Made by a program: the position numbers and the translations under genes. The notes beneath the pieces were generated by a model. The model did no database searches, was not told the DNA's origin, and worked only from the letters and a program-made list of their open reading frames with translations. From Chromatiales bacterium (lineage in GTDB: Bacteria; Pseudomonadota; Gammaproteobacteria; Steroidobacterales; GCA-2729495): a DNA stretch of 64,000 bases. The stretch is from contig PBYE01000098.1 in the NCBI GenBank assembly GCA_002729495.1, positions 44,366 to 108,365 on the forward strand, written 5' to 3'. Numbering within the stretch: the first letter of the stretch is position 1; each line of letters begins with the position of its first letter. Of this stretch, positions 8,920-17,796 are shown in pieces.

Positions 8920-9684
8920 ATGAGTGCCCACCAACTCAACCTGTTCGCAATTCCCGCTATACCGCTAATAGGAAGCGGCGATGACCTGGCGGGGCTTATT
9001 TGCACGGCCGCTGACGATGCGGAACTCACAATCAATACAGGCGACATCCTGGTTATCGCGCAGAAGCTGGTTTCCAAGGCTGAAGGCAGAATCGTTTCGC
9101 TAAAGGCTGTCGAACCCGGCGAAGAGGCGCGCCAACTTGCAACGGCTACCGAGAAAGAGCCGGAAGTGGTGCAGCTGATCCTGGACCAGTCACGGCGGAT
9201 ACTGCGTCACCGTCCCGGCGTATTGATCGCGGAGCACAAACTGGGTTTTGTACTCGCCAATGCAGGTATCGATCGCTCCAATGTCGATGAAGATCCGGAC
9301 AAGGTGTTACTACTGCCCGAGAATCCGGATCGTTCAGCGGCCACTTTGCGCGATTCCATTAACAAAGAACTGAATGTTCGTGTCGGCGTCATTATTGCAG
9401 ACAGCGTGGGGCGCGCATGGCGCATGGGCACCACCGGTATGGCGCTGGGTTGTGCGGGTGTCGAAGCACTGGCAAATTTGCGCGGCCGGAAAGACATGTT
9501 TGGCCGTGAACTTCAGGTTAGCGAACACGCGGTTGCCGATTCCATCGCGTCTGCAGCTGAACTGTTGATGGGAGAAGCTGACGAGGCAACACCGGTCGTG
9601 GTGGTGCGCGGACTGGAAGAAGGCGAATCGGAACAGGATTCGAAAGTGCTGCTGCGTCCTGAAGATGAGGACATGTTCCGCTAG
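8920..9684 (+). CDS. cofE: F420-0:gamma-L-glutamate ligase CofE
   Basis: A 254-residue GTP-dependent enzyme that adds gamma-linked glutamates to F420-0. I chose the ATG at 8920, because a longer frame from 8848 would run into npdG and the family starts right at the LFAIPAIPLIGSGDDL segment. Conserved parts include DILVIAQKLVSKAEGR, the DSVGRAWRMGTTG region and the GRKDMFGRELQ motif. It is the single-domain form: the C-terminal nitroreductase-like FMN domain of actinobacterial FbiB is absent. The organism must therefore reduce dehydro-F420 with another protein or use a different C3 side-chain precursor (inference). It is the second cofactor gene in the operon, 15 bases before cofD. Confidence 0.92.
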   Translation: MSAHQLNLFAIPAIPLIGSGDDLAGLICTAADDAELTINTGDILVIAQKLVSKAEGRIVSLKAVEPGEEARQLATATEKEPEVVQLILDQSRRILRHRPGVLIAEHKLGFVLANAGIDRSNVDEDPDKVLLLPENPDRSAATLRDSINKELNVRVGVIIADSVGRAWRMGTTGMALGCAGVEALANLRGRKDMFGRELQVSEHAVADSIASAAELLMGEADEATPVVVVRGLEEGESEQDSKVLLRPEDEDMFR

Positions 9685-9699
9685 CGGCGGCACGCTCCC

Positions 9700-10668
9700 A
9701 TGCAAGCCACCGATAAGACTTACACGGTACTGTCAGGAGGAGGCGGCGGCGCAAAATTTGCGCTTGGACTGGACCAGGTACTCGCCGAGGGGCAGCTACA
9801 GGTTATTGCGAATACCGGTGATGACTTCGAGCACCTGGGCCTGAAGATCTGTCCCGACATCGACACACTTATGTATACCCTCGCCGGCATTGCCGACCCC
9901 GATACCGGCTGGGGCCTGCGTGATGAAAGCTGGCAGTTTATGGAAAGCCTCGAACGGCTGGGCGGTGAAACCTGGTTCCGGCTTGGCGACCGCGACCTCG
10001 CAACGCATGTGCGCAGAAAAGAATTGCTGGCGAGTGGCAGCACCCTGACCGAGGTTACTGCAGAACTGTGCCGGTCTATGTCGGTCAGAGCATCCATTCT
10101 GCCCATGTCGGATGACCCGGTAAGTACGCAAATCCATACAACTGAGGGTGTACTTCCCTTTCAGGAATATTTTGTGCACCTGCAAACGGAGCCGACCGCG
10201 ACCGGTTTCGACTACGCGGGCTGTGATTCGGCACACGCAGCCCCGGGTGTGCTGGCTGCGCTCGGGCATGATTCGCTGGCCGCCATATTTATAGCCCCAT
10301 CCAACCCTTGGTTAAGTATTGACCCTATACTTTCCCTAGGCGACATTAAATCCACGATAATCAACGCACGGGTGCCAGTGATCGCGGTATCGCCCATCGT
10401 TGCGGGCAAAGCAATAAAAGGGCCAACCGCCAAACTGATGAAGGAAACGGGTCTGGATCCATCGGTCACAAGCATCGCCGGGCACTACGGCGATCTGATC
10501 GATGGCCTGATCATCGACGAACAGGACGCAGGTCTTCAGGGCGCTATTGAGGACACGGGGTTGCAAGTTGGAATAACCCAAACGGTAATGAAAAGTCACG
10601 AGGATAAAGCTGCACTGGCTGCATTTGCGATTGATTTCGCTATTTCGCTTGGCGGTAACAAGAAATGA
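9700..10668 (+). CDS. cofD: 2-phospho-L-lactate (or related) transferase CofD
   Basis: A 322-residue enzyme that transfers the phospho-C3-acid moiety from its nucleotide-activated form to FO, giving F420-0 or dehydro-F420-0. Family hallmarks are all visible: a glycine-rich N terminus (G13-GGGG-A-K19), NTGDD near 39-43, WGLRDESW, WFRLGDRDLATH, MSDDPV, the APSNPWLSIDPIL loop and SPIVAGKAIKGPTAK. The length is normal. Its stop codon overlaps the cofC start (ATGA), so the enzyme making the activated substrate is translationally coupled to the enzyme using it. This matters because the intermediate is unstable (established for the family). Confidence 0.95.
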   Translation: MQATDKTYTVLSGGGGGAKFALGLDQVLAEGQLQVIANTGDDFEHLGLKICPDIDTLMYTLAGIADPDTGWGLRDESWQFMESLERLGGETWFRLGDRDLATHVRRKELLASGSTLTEVTAELCRSMSVRASILPMSDDPVSTQIHTTEGVLPFQEYFVHLQTEPTATGFDYAGCDSAHAAPGVLAALGHDSLAAIFIAPSNPWLSIDPILSLGDIKSTIINARVPVIAVSPIVAGKAIKGPTAKLMKETGLDPSVTSIAGHYGDLIDGLIIDEQDAGLQGAIEDTGLQVGITQTVMKSHEDKAALAAFAIDFAISLGGNKK

Positions 10669-11339
10669 GTGACGTCTGGGCGCTCGTTCCCGTTAAAGCA
10701 CCGGAACAATCCAAGTCACGCCTGCTATCGGTACTGCAGCCCGATGAGTGCGCGATGCTCAGCCGCAGTATGTTGATGGATGTACTCGGAGCTTTGGGTG
10801 ACTCCCGCTCAATTTCCCGCATCTGCGTATTAACCGACGACGCAGAAGTCGCCGGCCTGGTCAGTCAGCTTGGCCATTACGTGATAGCCGACGATGCAGC
10901 CGGTGATCTTTGCGAAAGCCTGGACAACGCCGTCCGGTTTATCTGCGCTGAAGGAGCGAGCAGTGTTTTCGTGATGCCGGGCGACATTCCGACAGTTACT
11001 TCTGCCGATATCGACGCGTTGCTGGAAAAACATAGTGGAGGGCTGAGCCTTTGCCCGGCAATTCGTGATGGCGGCACCAACGCTATCGTCTGTACACCCC
11101 CCGACGCACTGCCATTTCAATACGGCGAGGACAGCGCGCGCCGGCATTTAGAGCTTGCCGCACAACTGGGTATCACCGCCGAACGCCTGGCTATACCTGC
11201 CTTTTTCCGTGACATCGACCTGCCCGAAGACCTGGCTTGGCTTCTCACGCAGGAATCTGGCAGCAACACGATCCGCTTCCTGCACCGGTCAGGCATTGCT
11301 GCGCGACTGAACATGAGCTTTCTGGGTGCATCAGCATGA
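10665..11339 (+). CDS. cofC: 2-phospho-L-lactate guanylyltransferase CofC/FbiD
   Basis: A 224-residue nucleotidyltransferase-fold protein. The N-terminal WALVPVKAPEQSKSRL segment binds the nucleotide, VMPGDIPTV carries the metal-binding Asp, and the later DGGTNAIV and YGEDSARRH stretches belong to the substrate side. Homologues activate 2-phospholactate, phosphoenolpyruvate or 3-phosphoglycerate with GTP, and the choice decides which F420 form is made. I cannot tell the specificity from sequence alone. It overlaps cofD by ATGA at its start and fbiC by ATGA at its end. Confidence 0.92.
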   Translation: MSDVWALVPVKAPEQSKSRLLSVLQPDECAMLSRSMLMDVLGALGDSRSISRICVLTDDAEVAGLVSQLGHYVIADDAAGDLCESLDNAVRFICAEGASSVFVMPGDIPTVTSADIDALLEKHSGGLSLCPAIRDGGTNAIVCTPPDALPFQYGEDSARRHLELAAQLGITAERLAIPAFFRDIDLPEDLAWLLTQESGSNTIRFLHRSGIAARLNMSFLGASA

Positions 11340-13717
11340 CGCGCACCGGCATTCCGCATCAGCTGACCGAGTTGCCACTCGAAACACTTGTAGATACGGC
11401 AGGCGGACTCCGTGACCAGGGCTGGGGCCGGCAGGTCACATATTCACGCAAGGTTTTCATTCCGCTAACCGAACTGTGCAGGGATGTCTGCCATTACTGC
11501 ACCTACGCGAAAACACCGCGGCAGTTGGAGCAGGTCTACCTGTCACCCGAACAGGTTCTGGAGATAGCGCGGGCAGGCGAATCGCAGGGTTGTCGTGAAG
11601 CGCTGTTCACGCTCGGCGACAAACCGGAATTGCGTTACCGGGCGGCGCGCGATGCGCTGGATGAACTCGGCTACACCTCTACCCTCGAATACCTGCGGGC
11701 GATGGCAGAACTGGTACTAAAAGAAACCACCCTGCTGCCCCACCTGAACCCGGGCGTGCTAACACCGGCCGATTACGAGTTATTACGACCGGTTGTGCCA
11801 TCCATGGGCATCATGCTCGAGTCATCCTCGCAACGCTTGTGTGGTCGTGGCCAACCGCACTTTGGTTCGCCGGACAAAGATCCGCAAATGCGCATTCAGG
11901 CTATAGCCGATGCTGGTAAAGCAAAAGTGCCGCTGACGACCGGCATCCTGGTCGGCATCGGCGAGACACGCGAAGAACGCCTGGAGAGCCTGCTGGCAAT
12001 CGAGGCCCAACACCAGCTTTACGGCCATATCCAGGAAATAATCATTCAGAATTTCGTGCCGAAGGCCGCTACCAGGATGCATTCGGCTGCGGCACCGGAC
12101 TTTGAGGAGCTACTCTGGAGCATCGCATCGGCGCGGCTTATTTTTGGACCCGGCATGAGCATCCAGGTACCCCCGAACCTGAACGAGGGCCGGCTGCAGC
12201 AGCTCATTGAAGCCGGCATCAACGACTGGGGCGGCGTATCGCCTGTTACGCCCGACTATGTCAATCCCGAGTCACCATGGCCGGAACTGGAACGGCTGCA
12301 GGCCGAAACCGCGGCAGCAGGACACCAGCTCGTTGAACGGCTGACTGTTTATCCCTGGTTTGTCGAGCGGCGTGATGGCTGGCTTGATACCGGGTTGTGG
12401 AAGGCCGTATTAAACCACTCCGACAGCAGTGGCCTGGCCCGGACAGACAGCTGGACTGCCGGTGACAGTCGCAGTGACCAGATTTTTGAGCCGGCAACCC
12501 AGGGGCCTGGGCTTGCATCACGACCGGCACACAGTTCGATCCGGGTCCTGACAGAAAAGGCGGCAAACGGAGAAACACTGTCCGAATCTGAAATTGTCCG
12601 GTTATTTAATGCGCGTGATGAAGACTTCGAACACATCTGCGAGGCGGCCAACGAACTCCGCAGGGAAGTATCCGGCGAAACGACAACTTATGTCGTTAAC
12701 AGGAACATCAATTACACCAACATGTGCACTTACAGATGCCATTTCTGCGCATTCTCGAAAGGCAAGGGCCACAACAGTTTACGCGGCGATCCTTACTTGC
12801 TCGATTATGACGAAATTGCCAGGCGTACGAGCGAAGCATGGGACCGCGGCGGCACCGAAGTATGCCTGCAGGGAGGTATACACCCCTCATTTACCGGGGA
12901 TACCTACCTGGAAATTTGCCGAACCGTTAAAGAAGCGGTACCGGGTATGCATGTGCATGCGTTCTCGCCACTGGAAGTGGCCCACGGCGCGAGTACGCTC
13001 GGCGTTTCCATCGCGGCCTACCTGGAGATGTTGCGCGGCGCCGGTCTGGATACTTTGCCCGGTACCGCCGCCGAAATCCTCGATGATCCGGTTCGCCGCC
13101 AGCTGTGTACGGACAAGATCGATACCGCACAATGGGTCGAGGTTATATCAACTGCTCACGAAGTCGGCCTGAACACCACCTCGACGATCATGTTCGGTCA
13201 TATCGAGACACCGGCAAGCTGGGCACATCACTTGCTGACGTTACGCGAACTGCAGCAACGAACGCACGGTATTACTGAATTCGTGCCACTGCCTTTCGTA
13301 CACATGGAAGCGCCCATGTACCTGAAAGGCAAGGCGCGGCCGGGCCCGACAAACCGCGAAGTGATTCTGATGCATGCGATCTCCAGGCTGGCGCTGCATC
13401 CGCTTATACCGAACATCCAGGTCTCCTGGGTAAAACTTGGCCGCAGGGGCTCGGCCGATTGCCTGCGGGCGGGCGCTAACGACCTGGGCGGTACGCTTAT
13501 GAATGAATCGATCTCGCGTGCCGCGGGCGCTGATTACGGCCAGGAGTTACCGCCCGCCGCGATGGACGAGTTGATTCGTTCTATCCATCGCGAGCCCGAG
13601 CAAAGGACAACCCTGTACGGCCGGCCTGCTACAGATTGCATCGAAAAATCCTACCGTGCAGCGCCACTGCAACCCATAATCAACCGCCCGGCACGGGAAC
13701 TTAAGCGGGCGTCCTGA
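11336..13717 (+). CDS. fbiC: FO synthase, fused CofG-CofH (FbiC type)
   Basis: A 793-residue bifunctional radical-SAM enzyme that makes the deazaflavin FO from tyrosine and the ribityl-uracil intermediate of riboflavin synthesis. Two CxxxCxxC cluster motifs are visible: C48-x3-C52-x2-C55 in the CofG half and C464-x3-C468-x2-C471 in the CofH half, joined by a linker around residues 380-420. I chose the ATG at 11336, which overlaps the cofC stop. A frame open further upstream to 11237 lies inside cofC and has no family counterpart. The fused form is best known from actinobacteria and cyanobacteria, whereas archaea have two proteins. This is the last gene of the operon, followed by a hairpin terminator. 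Confidence 0.95.
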   Translation: MTRTGIPHQLTELPLETLVDTAGGLRDQGWGRQVTYSRKVFIPLTELCRDVCHYCTYAKTPRQLEQVYLSPEQVLEIARAGESQGCREALFTLGDKPELRYRAARDALDELGYTSTLEYLRAMAELVLKETTLLPHLNPGVLTPADYELLRPVVPSMGIMLESSSQRLCGRGQPHFGSPDKDPQMRIQAIADAGKAKVPLTTGILVGIGETREERLESLLAIEAQHQLYGHIQEIIIQNFVPKAATRMHSAAAPDFEELLWSIASARLIFGPGMSIQVPPNLNEGRLQQLIEAGINDWGGVSPVTPDYVNPESPWPELERLQAETAAAGHQLVERLTVYPWFVERRDGWLDTGLWKAVLNHSDSSGLARTDSWTAGDSRSDQIFEPATQGPGLASRPAHSSIRVLTEKAANGETLSESEIVRLFNARDEDFEHICEAANELRREVSGETTTYVVNRNINYTNMCTYRCHFCAFSKGKGHNSLRGDPYLLDYDEIARRTSEAWDRGGTEVCLQGGIHPSFTGDTYLEICRTVKEAVPGMHVHAFSPLEVAHGASTLGVSIAAYLEMLRGAGLDTLPGTAAEILDDPVRRQLCTDKIDTAQWVEVISTAHEVGLNTTSTIMFGHIETPASWAHHLLTLRELQQRTHGITEFVPLPFVHMEAPMYLKGKARPGPTNREVILMHAISRLALHPLIPNIQVSWVKLGRRGSADCLRAGANDLGGTLMNESISRAAGADYGQELPPAAMDELIRSIHREPEQRTTLYGRPATDCIEKSYRAAPLQPIINRPARELKRAS

Positions 13718-13724
13718 AGGTTGC

Positions 13725-13759
13725 GCCTGTTAAGCGCTTAACGCAGGCAGAACCTTTTT
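13725..13759 (+). terminator. Rho-independent-like terminator after fbiC
   Basis: A stem made of GCCTG/CAGGC plus TTAAGC/GCTTAA, with a 2-base bulge on the right arm, spans 13725-13748. It is followed by a run of five T at 13755-13759. It sits 8 bases after the fbiC stop, where the F420 operon should end, and before the convergent LLM genes. Confidence 0.6.
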
Positions 13760-13837
13760 CGGCAATCGGCAAGCTCCGCGGGCCTTGCCCACGCATCAAG
13801 TATGAGATCTAACGGAATTTCACATCCGGCGCCCTGA

Positions 13838-14782
13838 TCAGCGCAGGAGCGGCACGACTTCATCGGCCAGTCTTTCGATCTGGCCGACAAAATCACGGAT
13901 AGGATTGAGAACTATCAAGGCTGCGCCTCCCGCAACGACTTCCGCCAGCCCTTCCGCGCATTTCTGTGGCGGACCCCAGACACAGATATCTGCAACAAAA
14001 TCGGGATTATTCTTAATCATCCATGGATAACGTTCGTTAAAGAATTCGTCGAGCACAGCTTTTGCCTTATCCGCATCATCATCGACGTGCAGGTAAACGC
14101 GTTTGGAAACAGGAAAAGCAGCGGGATCACGGCCTGCTTCCTCGAGGTACTCGCGCAACTTATCGACGTGACCGATGAAACTCCGCGTCGGCGTCGGTCC
14201 GGCGCCCATATAGCCGTCGGCGTGCGTTGCCGCACGTTGCAGCGCGTTGGGGTGCTGGCCGCCGAAAATGACCGGCGGATGCGGTTGCTGCAAGGGCTTG
14301 GGCTCCATTGAGGTGCCGTCGAGGTGCCAGAACTCACCATCCATGTGGACCTCGGCCTCGGTCCACAGGGCTTTCATAACGGCCAGCCCCTCATTGAAAC
14401 GCCGCACCCGTTCGGCATATTCGACTCCGAAGCTGCGGTAGAAATTTGCGGCGCTCGCAGGCGGTCCCAGGCCTATTCCCAAAATAACCCGGCCATTGCT
14501 CATGTGATCCAGGCTGCTGACGGACTTGGCCAGTTGCACGGGATTGCGTATCGGAAAAACAATGACCGAAACGCCCAACCGCATGCGGTTCGTGCAGGCG
14601 GCTGCATAAGTCATCAATCCCATGCAGTCGAGCAATGACGCCTCACCTGTAACCTGGTCCTGCGTCCAGGCGCTGTGGAACCCAAGCTCTTCTGCGCGGG
14701 TTAGGCTTTCGCGGACGAGTGCCATGTCGGCCCTGCCGTCGAGGAAGACCTGGGGTATAGGTATGCCGAATTCGACCGCCAT
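13838..14782 (-). CDS. LLM-class flavin/F420-dependent oxidoreductase
   Basis: A 314-residue TIM-barrel protein of the luciferase-like monooxygenase superfamily, in the branch that usually uses F420 rather than FMN. Features include the GFHSAWTQDQ segment, LGVSVIVFPIRNPVQLAK, the SNGRVILGIGLG turn and PPVIFGGQHPNALQRAA. It has no signal peptide. It lies 7 bases downstream of a second LLM gene on the same strand and directly faces the F420 operon, which supports F420 dependence (inference). The substrate is unknown; family members reduce or oxidise a wide range of small molecules. Confidence 0.87.
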   Translation of the reverse strand: MAVEFGIPIPQVFLDGRADMALVRESLTRAEELGFHSAWTQDQVTGEASLLDCMGLMTYAAACTNRMRLGVSVIVFPIRNPVQLAKSVSSLDHMSNGRVILGIGLGPPASAANFYRSFGVEYAERVRRFNEGLAVMKALWTEAEVHMDGEFWHLDGTSMEPKPLQQPHPPVIFGGQHPNALQRAATHADGYMGAGPTPTRSFIGHVDKLREYLEEAGRDPAAFPVSKRVYLHVDDDADKAKAVLDEFFNERYPWMIKNNPDFVADICVWGPPQKCAEGLAEVVAGGAALIVLNPIRDFVGQIERLADEVVPLLR

Positions 14783-14789
14783 CGCTTTT

Positions 14790-15830
14790 TCAGAGTAGCT
14801 CGCTCGCCAGCAGTTCCATCGCTTCTTCAGACGCGCCCGCGACCATCATGGTACCGACCTCACCCCGTTGCCCCGCCTCCTTCCATGCCAACAGCCGTTC
14901 TTTGATGCGCGCGGCCGGGCCGACGAGCGCGACTTCGTCCACCAGTTCGTCCGGCACCGCAGCCACCGCTTCGCGCTGTTTACCCGACAAATACAGATCC
15001 TGGATGATCGCCGCGGCATCTTCATAGCCCATGGAAATTGCGTAGAAGTTATAGAAATTCTTTTCCCGCGGGCCCATGCCGCCTATATACAGCGCCAGCC
15101 AAGTCTTAACCCGCTCACGACACGAGTCCAGATCGTCCCCGAGTGCAACCTGCACCACCGGCGCAATATCGAACGTCCCGTCTAAAGGTGTTTCACGTCC
15201 GGCAAGGCCTGCCTCGACAGAGTTCGCGAATAAATCGTAACGTTCCGGATTCATCCAGATCGGGAACACGCCTTCCGCGACTTGGGCCGCACTCTTCAGC
15301 CCGTTTGCCGTGAATGCGGCTACATAAATATGCAGCGGGTAGTCACTTTTAACCGTTGACTTGAGCGCCAGGCCCAGGCCCGTCGAGTCGTCACCCTGGT
15401 AGGGCAGCTGATAGATATCGCCGGCGAACTCGAGCGGCGCCTTGCGCGCATGCAATTTCCTGATAATGGCAATGTATTCGCGCGTACGCTTGAGCGGTTG
15501 CCGGTAAGGGAGCCCGTGCCAGCCCTCCACGACGCCGGGTCCCGAAGGCCCCAGCCCCAGGATAAACCGGCCACCCGATAGTTCGTTCAGCGTTATGGCC
15601 GTCGTGGCGGTGCAGGCGGGTGTGCGTGCCGGCACCTGCATAACAGCTGTGCCGATGCGGATTCTGGACGTCTTCGCCAGCATCCAGGCGGCAGGAGAAA
15701 CCGCATCGTTACCGTAGGCCTCGGCCGTCCATGCCGAGTCGAAACCTAGTTTCTCGGCCAACATCACATCTTTTTCCGATGGATATAGCCGGCCGCCGCC
15801 CTCGATTGTTGACATGAGCCCGAGCTTCAT
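14790..15830 (-). CDS. LLM-class F420-dependent oxidoreductase (Mer-like)
   Basis: A 346-residue luciferase-like TIM-barrel protein. The N terminus KLGLMSTIEGG, the segment EKLGFDSAWTAEAYGNDAV, IRIGTAVMQVPARTPACTA and the SGGRFILGLGPSGPGVVEGWHG loop match the methylene-H4MPT reductase-like / F420-dependent group. It is the first gene of a two-gene minus-strand unit with the 314-residue paralogue. The two are only distantly alike, so they probably act on different substrates or steps. Placement next to cofactor synthesis supports F420 use; the substrate cannot be named. Confidence 0.87.
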   Translation of the reverse strand: MKLGLMSTIEGGGRLYPSEKDVMLAEKLGFDSAWTAEAYGNDAVSPAAWMLAKTSRIRIGTAVMQVPARTPACTATTAITLNELSGGRFILGLGPSGPGVVEGWHGLPYRQPLKRTREYIAIIRKLHARKAPLEFAGDIYQLPYQGDDSTGLGLALKSTVKSDYPLHIYVAAFTANGLKSAAQVAEGVFPIWMNPERYDLFANSVEAGLAGRETPLDGTFDIAPVVQVALGDDLDSCRERVKTWLALYIGGMGPREKNFYNFYAISMGYEDAAAIIQDLYLSGKQREAVAAVPDELVDEVALVGPAARIKERLLAWKEAGQRGEVGTMMVAGASEEAMELLASELL

Positions 15831-16015
15831 AATTGATTGCCAGTCGCTCCTCTATTTAGAATCCTACACATACACGGAGCGCAGGAGTAGTATTTTTCCG
15901 GGCCACCCTGAACCCTAACCGCACGCCTACCAAAGTTGAGTTTCAGACTATTAATCACCCAACCGAACCACGGCGCCTGCTGTTCTACGTCGAACAGGAC
16001 TACTCGTTTGAAATT

Positions 16016-16975
16016 ATGCGCCCCCTCCAGGCTGCGGCACACCGGCGTGGTTACGAGGTCCGCTGGCTGGTGGTAGCCGATGCCTCGGCGTCGATACTTC
16101 AATCCGACGAACGACAGTGCCAGACGATCGACGACGCCAGGGCCTACAGGCCGGCAGTGGTTCTTGCTCCGGGTAATCGTGCTCCCGGTTTTATTCCCGG
16201 CCTCAAAGTACAGGTGTTCCATGGCATCAGCGAAAAAAAGCGCGGCACGCTGCTCAGGGACCGTGGCCTGTTTGACCTTTATTGCACGACCGATCCCCTC
16301 CGTACCCGCACACTGAATGACCTGAATCGTGACTATTTTGATGTAGCAGAAACGGGTTGGATTAAACTGGATGCGTTGTTTGGAATTAAGCCGGCGACAG
16401 GCTATGAACGGCCGCAAATATTGCTTGCTTCAACTTTCACCCCGAGCCTGTCGGGCGCGGAACCGCTTTACGAGGAGATTAAACGGCTGAGCCGCTTATC
16501 TGAATGGCAGTGGCTAATCACGCTGCACCCCAAGATGGCAGCGCCGACAGTGCAAAAGTACCGGCAACTTGAAAACGAAAACCTGAATTTTTTCGGCACG
16601 GAGCATGTAATAGAGTTGCTGCACCGGGCTGACGTCATGGTGAGTGACAACTCATCTATACTGCAGGAATTTATGTTGCTTACCAAACCGGTCGTAACTT
16701 ACCGCAACTATGCGCCCGTGCCGGGTATGCTGGATATTCATGAACCGGATCAACTGGAACCCGCGCTACGTAAAGCCCTGGACCCTGAACCGGCACTCTT
16801 GGCTGCAATAGAAGAGTACGCCTCCTCCCTTACACCGTGGCGCGATGCCGGAAGTTCCGACCGCGTACTCGATGCAGTGGAACAACTGCTAGGCAGTGAC
16901 TGGCATGACCGCAAACCATTAAACTTGTGGCGCAACATTAAAATGCGTTTTCAGTTAGGTTATTTCGGCTTGTAG
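16016..16975 (+). CDS. CDP-glycerol glycerophosphotransferase-like / glycosyltransferase (start uncertain)
   Basis: About 319 residues from the first ATG. The fold looks like the GT-B CDP-glycerol glycerophosphotransferase group: VFHGISEKKRGTLL near residue 70, TGWIKLD, WLITLHPKMAAP, and a donor-site segment MVSDNSSILQEFMLLTKPVV. The open frame continues upstream of this ATG to 15860, and the segment coded just before it (RRLLFYVEQDYSFEI) looks like the normal start of the family. The true protein is therefore probably about 20 residues longer, but no ATG, GTG or TTG lies there. It is followed after 21 bases by a family 2 glycosyltransferase, and both probably act on a surface polysaccharide or LPS core. 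Confidence 0.78.
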   Translation: MRPLQAAAHRRGYEVRWLVVADASASILQSDERQCQTIDDARAYRPAVVLAPGNRAPGFIPGLKVQVFHGISEKKRGTLLRDRGLFDLYCTTDPLRTRTLNDLNRDYFDVAETGWIKLDALFGIKPATGYERPQILLASTFTPSLSGAEPLYEEIKRLSRLSEWQWLITLHPKMAAPTVQKYRQLENENLNFFGTEHVIELLHRADVMVSDNSSILQEFMLLTKPVVTYRNYAPVPGMLDIHEPDQLEPALRKALDPEPALLAAIEEYASSLTPWRDAGSSDRVLDAVEQLLGSDWHDRKPLNLWRNIKMRFQLGYFGL

Positions 16976-16996
16976 AGAAACCCCGGAACCAAGCGG

Positions 16997-17788
16997 ATGA
17001 ACAAATGCTATACCCTTTCAGTCACCCTGATAACGCTTAACGAAGCCGATCGCGTGGAGCGTTGCCTCAAGTCTGTCAAAGACCTGGCAGACGAGATTAT
17101 CGTATTCGACAGCGGTAGCACCGATGGAACCCTTGATATCATTGAGCGTTACACCGACAAAATCTGGAAAACGGACTGGCCGGGCTTCGGTAAACAAAAA
17201 CAGCGCGCGCTGGAACAGGCAAGTTGCGACTGGGTACTGGCCATTGATGCCGACGAAGCACTGGACGAAACCATGCAGCAATCGGTTGCCCGGGTACTTA
17301 GCGAGGAACGCGGCGACCTGGTCGCCCTGAAAATGCCGTGGGCGGTCATGCTCTACGGTAAACGGCTCGATTACGGGCGAAGTGCGCGTGCTCCCCTGCG
17401 AATGGTCTGGCGCGAAGGTGCAAGTTTCACCGACGTCGAAGTGCATGAAACCCTGCTGCATCAACCGGGCACTAAAAAGACCCTCGAAGGAAGGCTGCTG
17501 CATTTCACCCACCGCGATTACGGGCATGGCGTACACAAAAGTGTCGAATACGCGTGGCTCGGCAGCCAGAAGTATTTTCGCCAGGGCAAACGCTGCCACA
17601 GCCTGCTGAGCCCGATACTGCGCTCCATGTGGACCTTCTTTCTTATCTACATACTCAGGGGTGGTTTCCTGGATGGCTCGGTCGGCCTGCTCACGGCTAT
17701 TAGCTATGCACAGAACAACTACAACAAGTACACAGGATTGTGGACCCTCACCCGCATGGAAAAGCTTGAACGCAAAAAGGCCGGCTAA
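16997..17788 (+). CDS. Family 2 glycosyltransferase, WaaE/KdtX-like
   Basis: A 263-residue GT-A enzyme. SVTLITLNEADRVERCL starts the nucleotide-sugar domain, FDSGSTDGTLDI follows, and the metal-binding IDADEAL is near residues 82-88. The C-terminal region has a hydrophobic segment (MWTFFLIYILRGGFLDG) that probably lies on the inner membrane. The overall pattern matches the WaaE/KdtX LPS inner-core glucosyltransferase group. It is in tandem with the preceding glycerophosphotransferase-like gene and convergent with a family 4 glycosyltransferase 8 bases away. Confidence 0.88.
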   Translation: MNKCYTLSVTLITLNEADRVERCLKSVKDLADEIIVFDSGSTDGTLDIIERYTDKIWKTDWPGFGKQKQRALEQASCDWVLAIDADEALDETMQQSVARVLSEERGDLVALKMPWAVMLYGKRLDYGRSARAPLRMVWREGASFTDVEVHETLLHQPGTKKTLEGRLLHFTHRDYGHGVHKSVEYAWLGSQKYFRQGKRCHSLLSPILRSMWTFFLIYILRGGFLDGSVGLLTAISYAQNNYNKYTGLWTLTRMEKLERKKAG

Positions 17789-17796
17789 ACTGTGCC

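Noticed and set aside
5348-13717. Toxoflavin-like or F420-derived product for the NRPS
   Set aside because: A deaminase and a small methyltransferase beside F420 genes invite this, but no toxoflavin biosynthetic gene other than a loosely similar methyltransferase is present and an NRPS is not part of that pathway.
15827-16417. 196-residue minus-strand frame opposite the glycerophosphotransferase-like gene
   Set aside because: It is the antisense shadow of a well-supported gene and has no family features.
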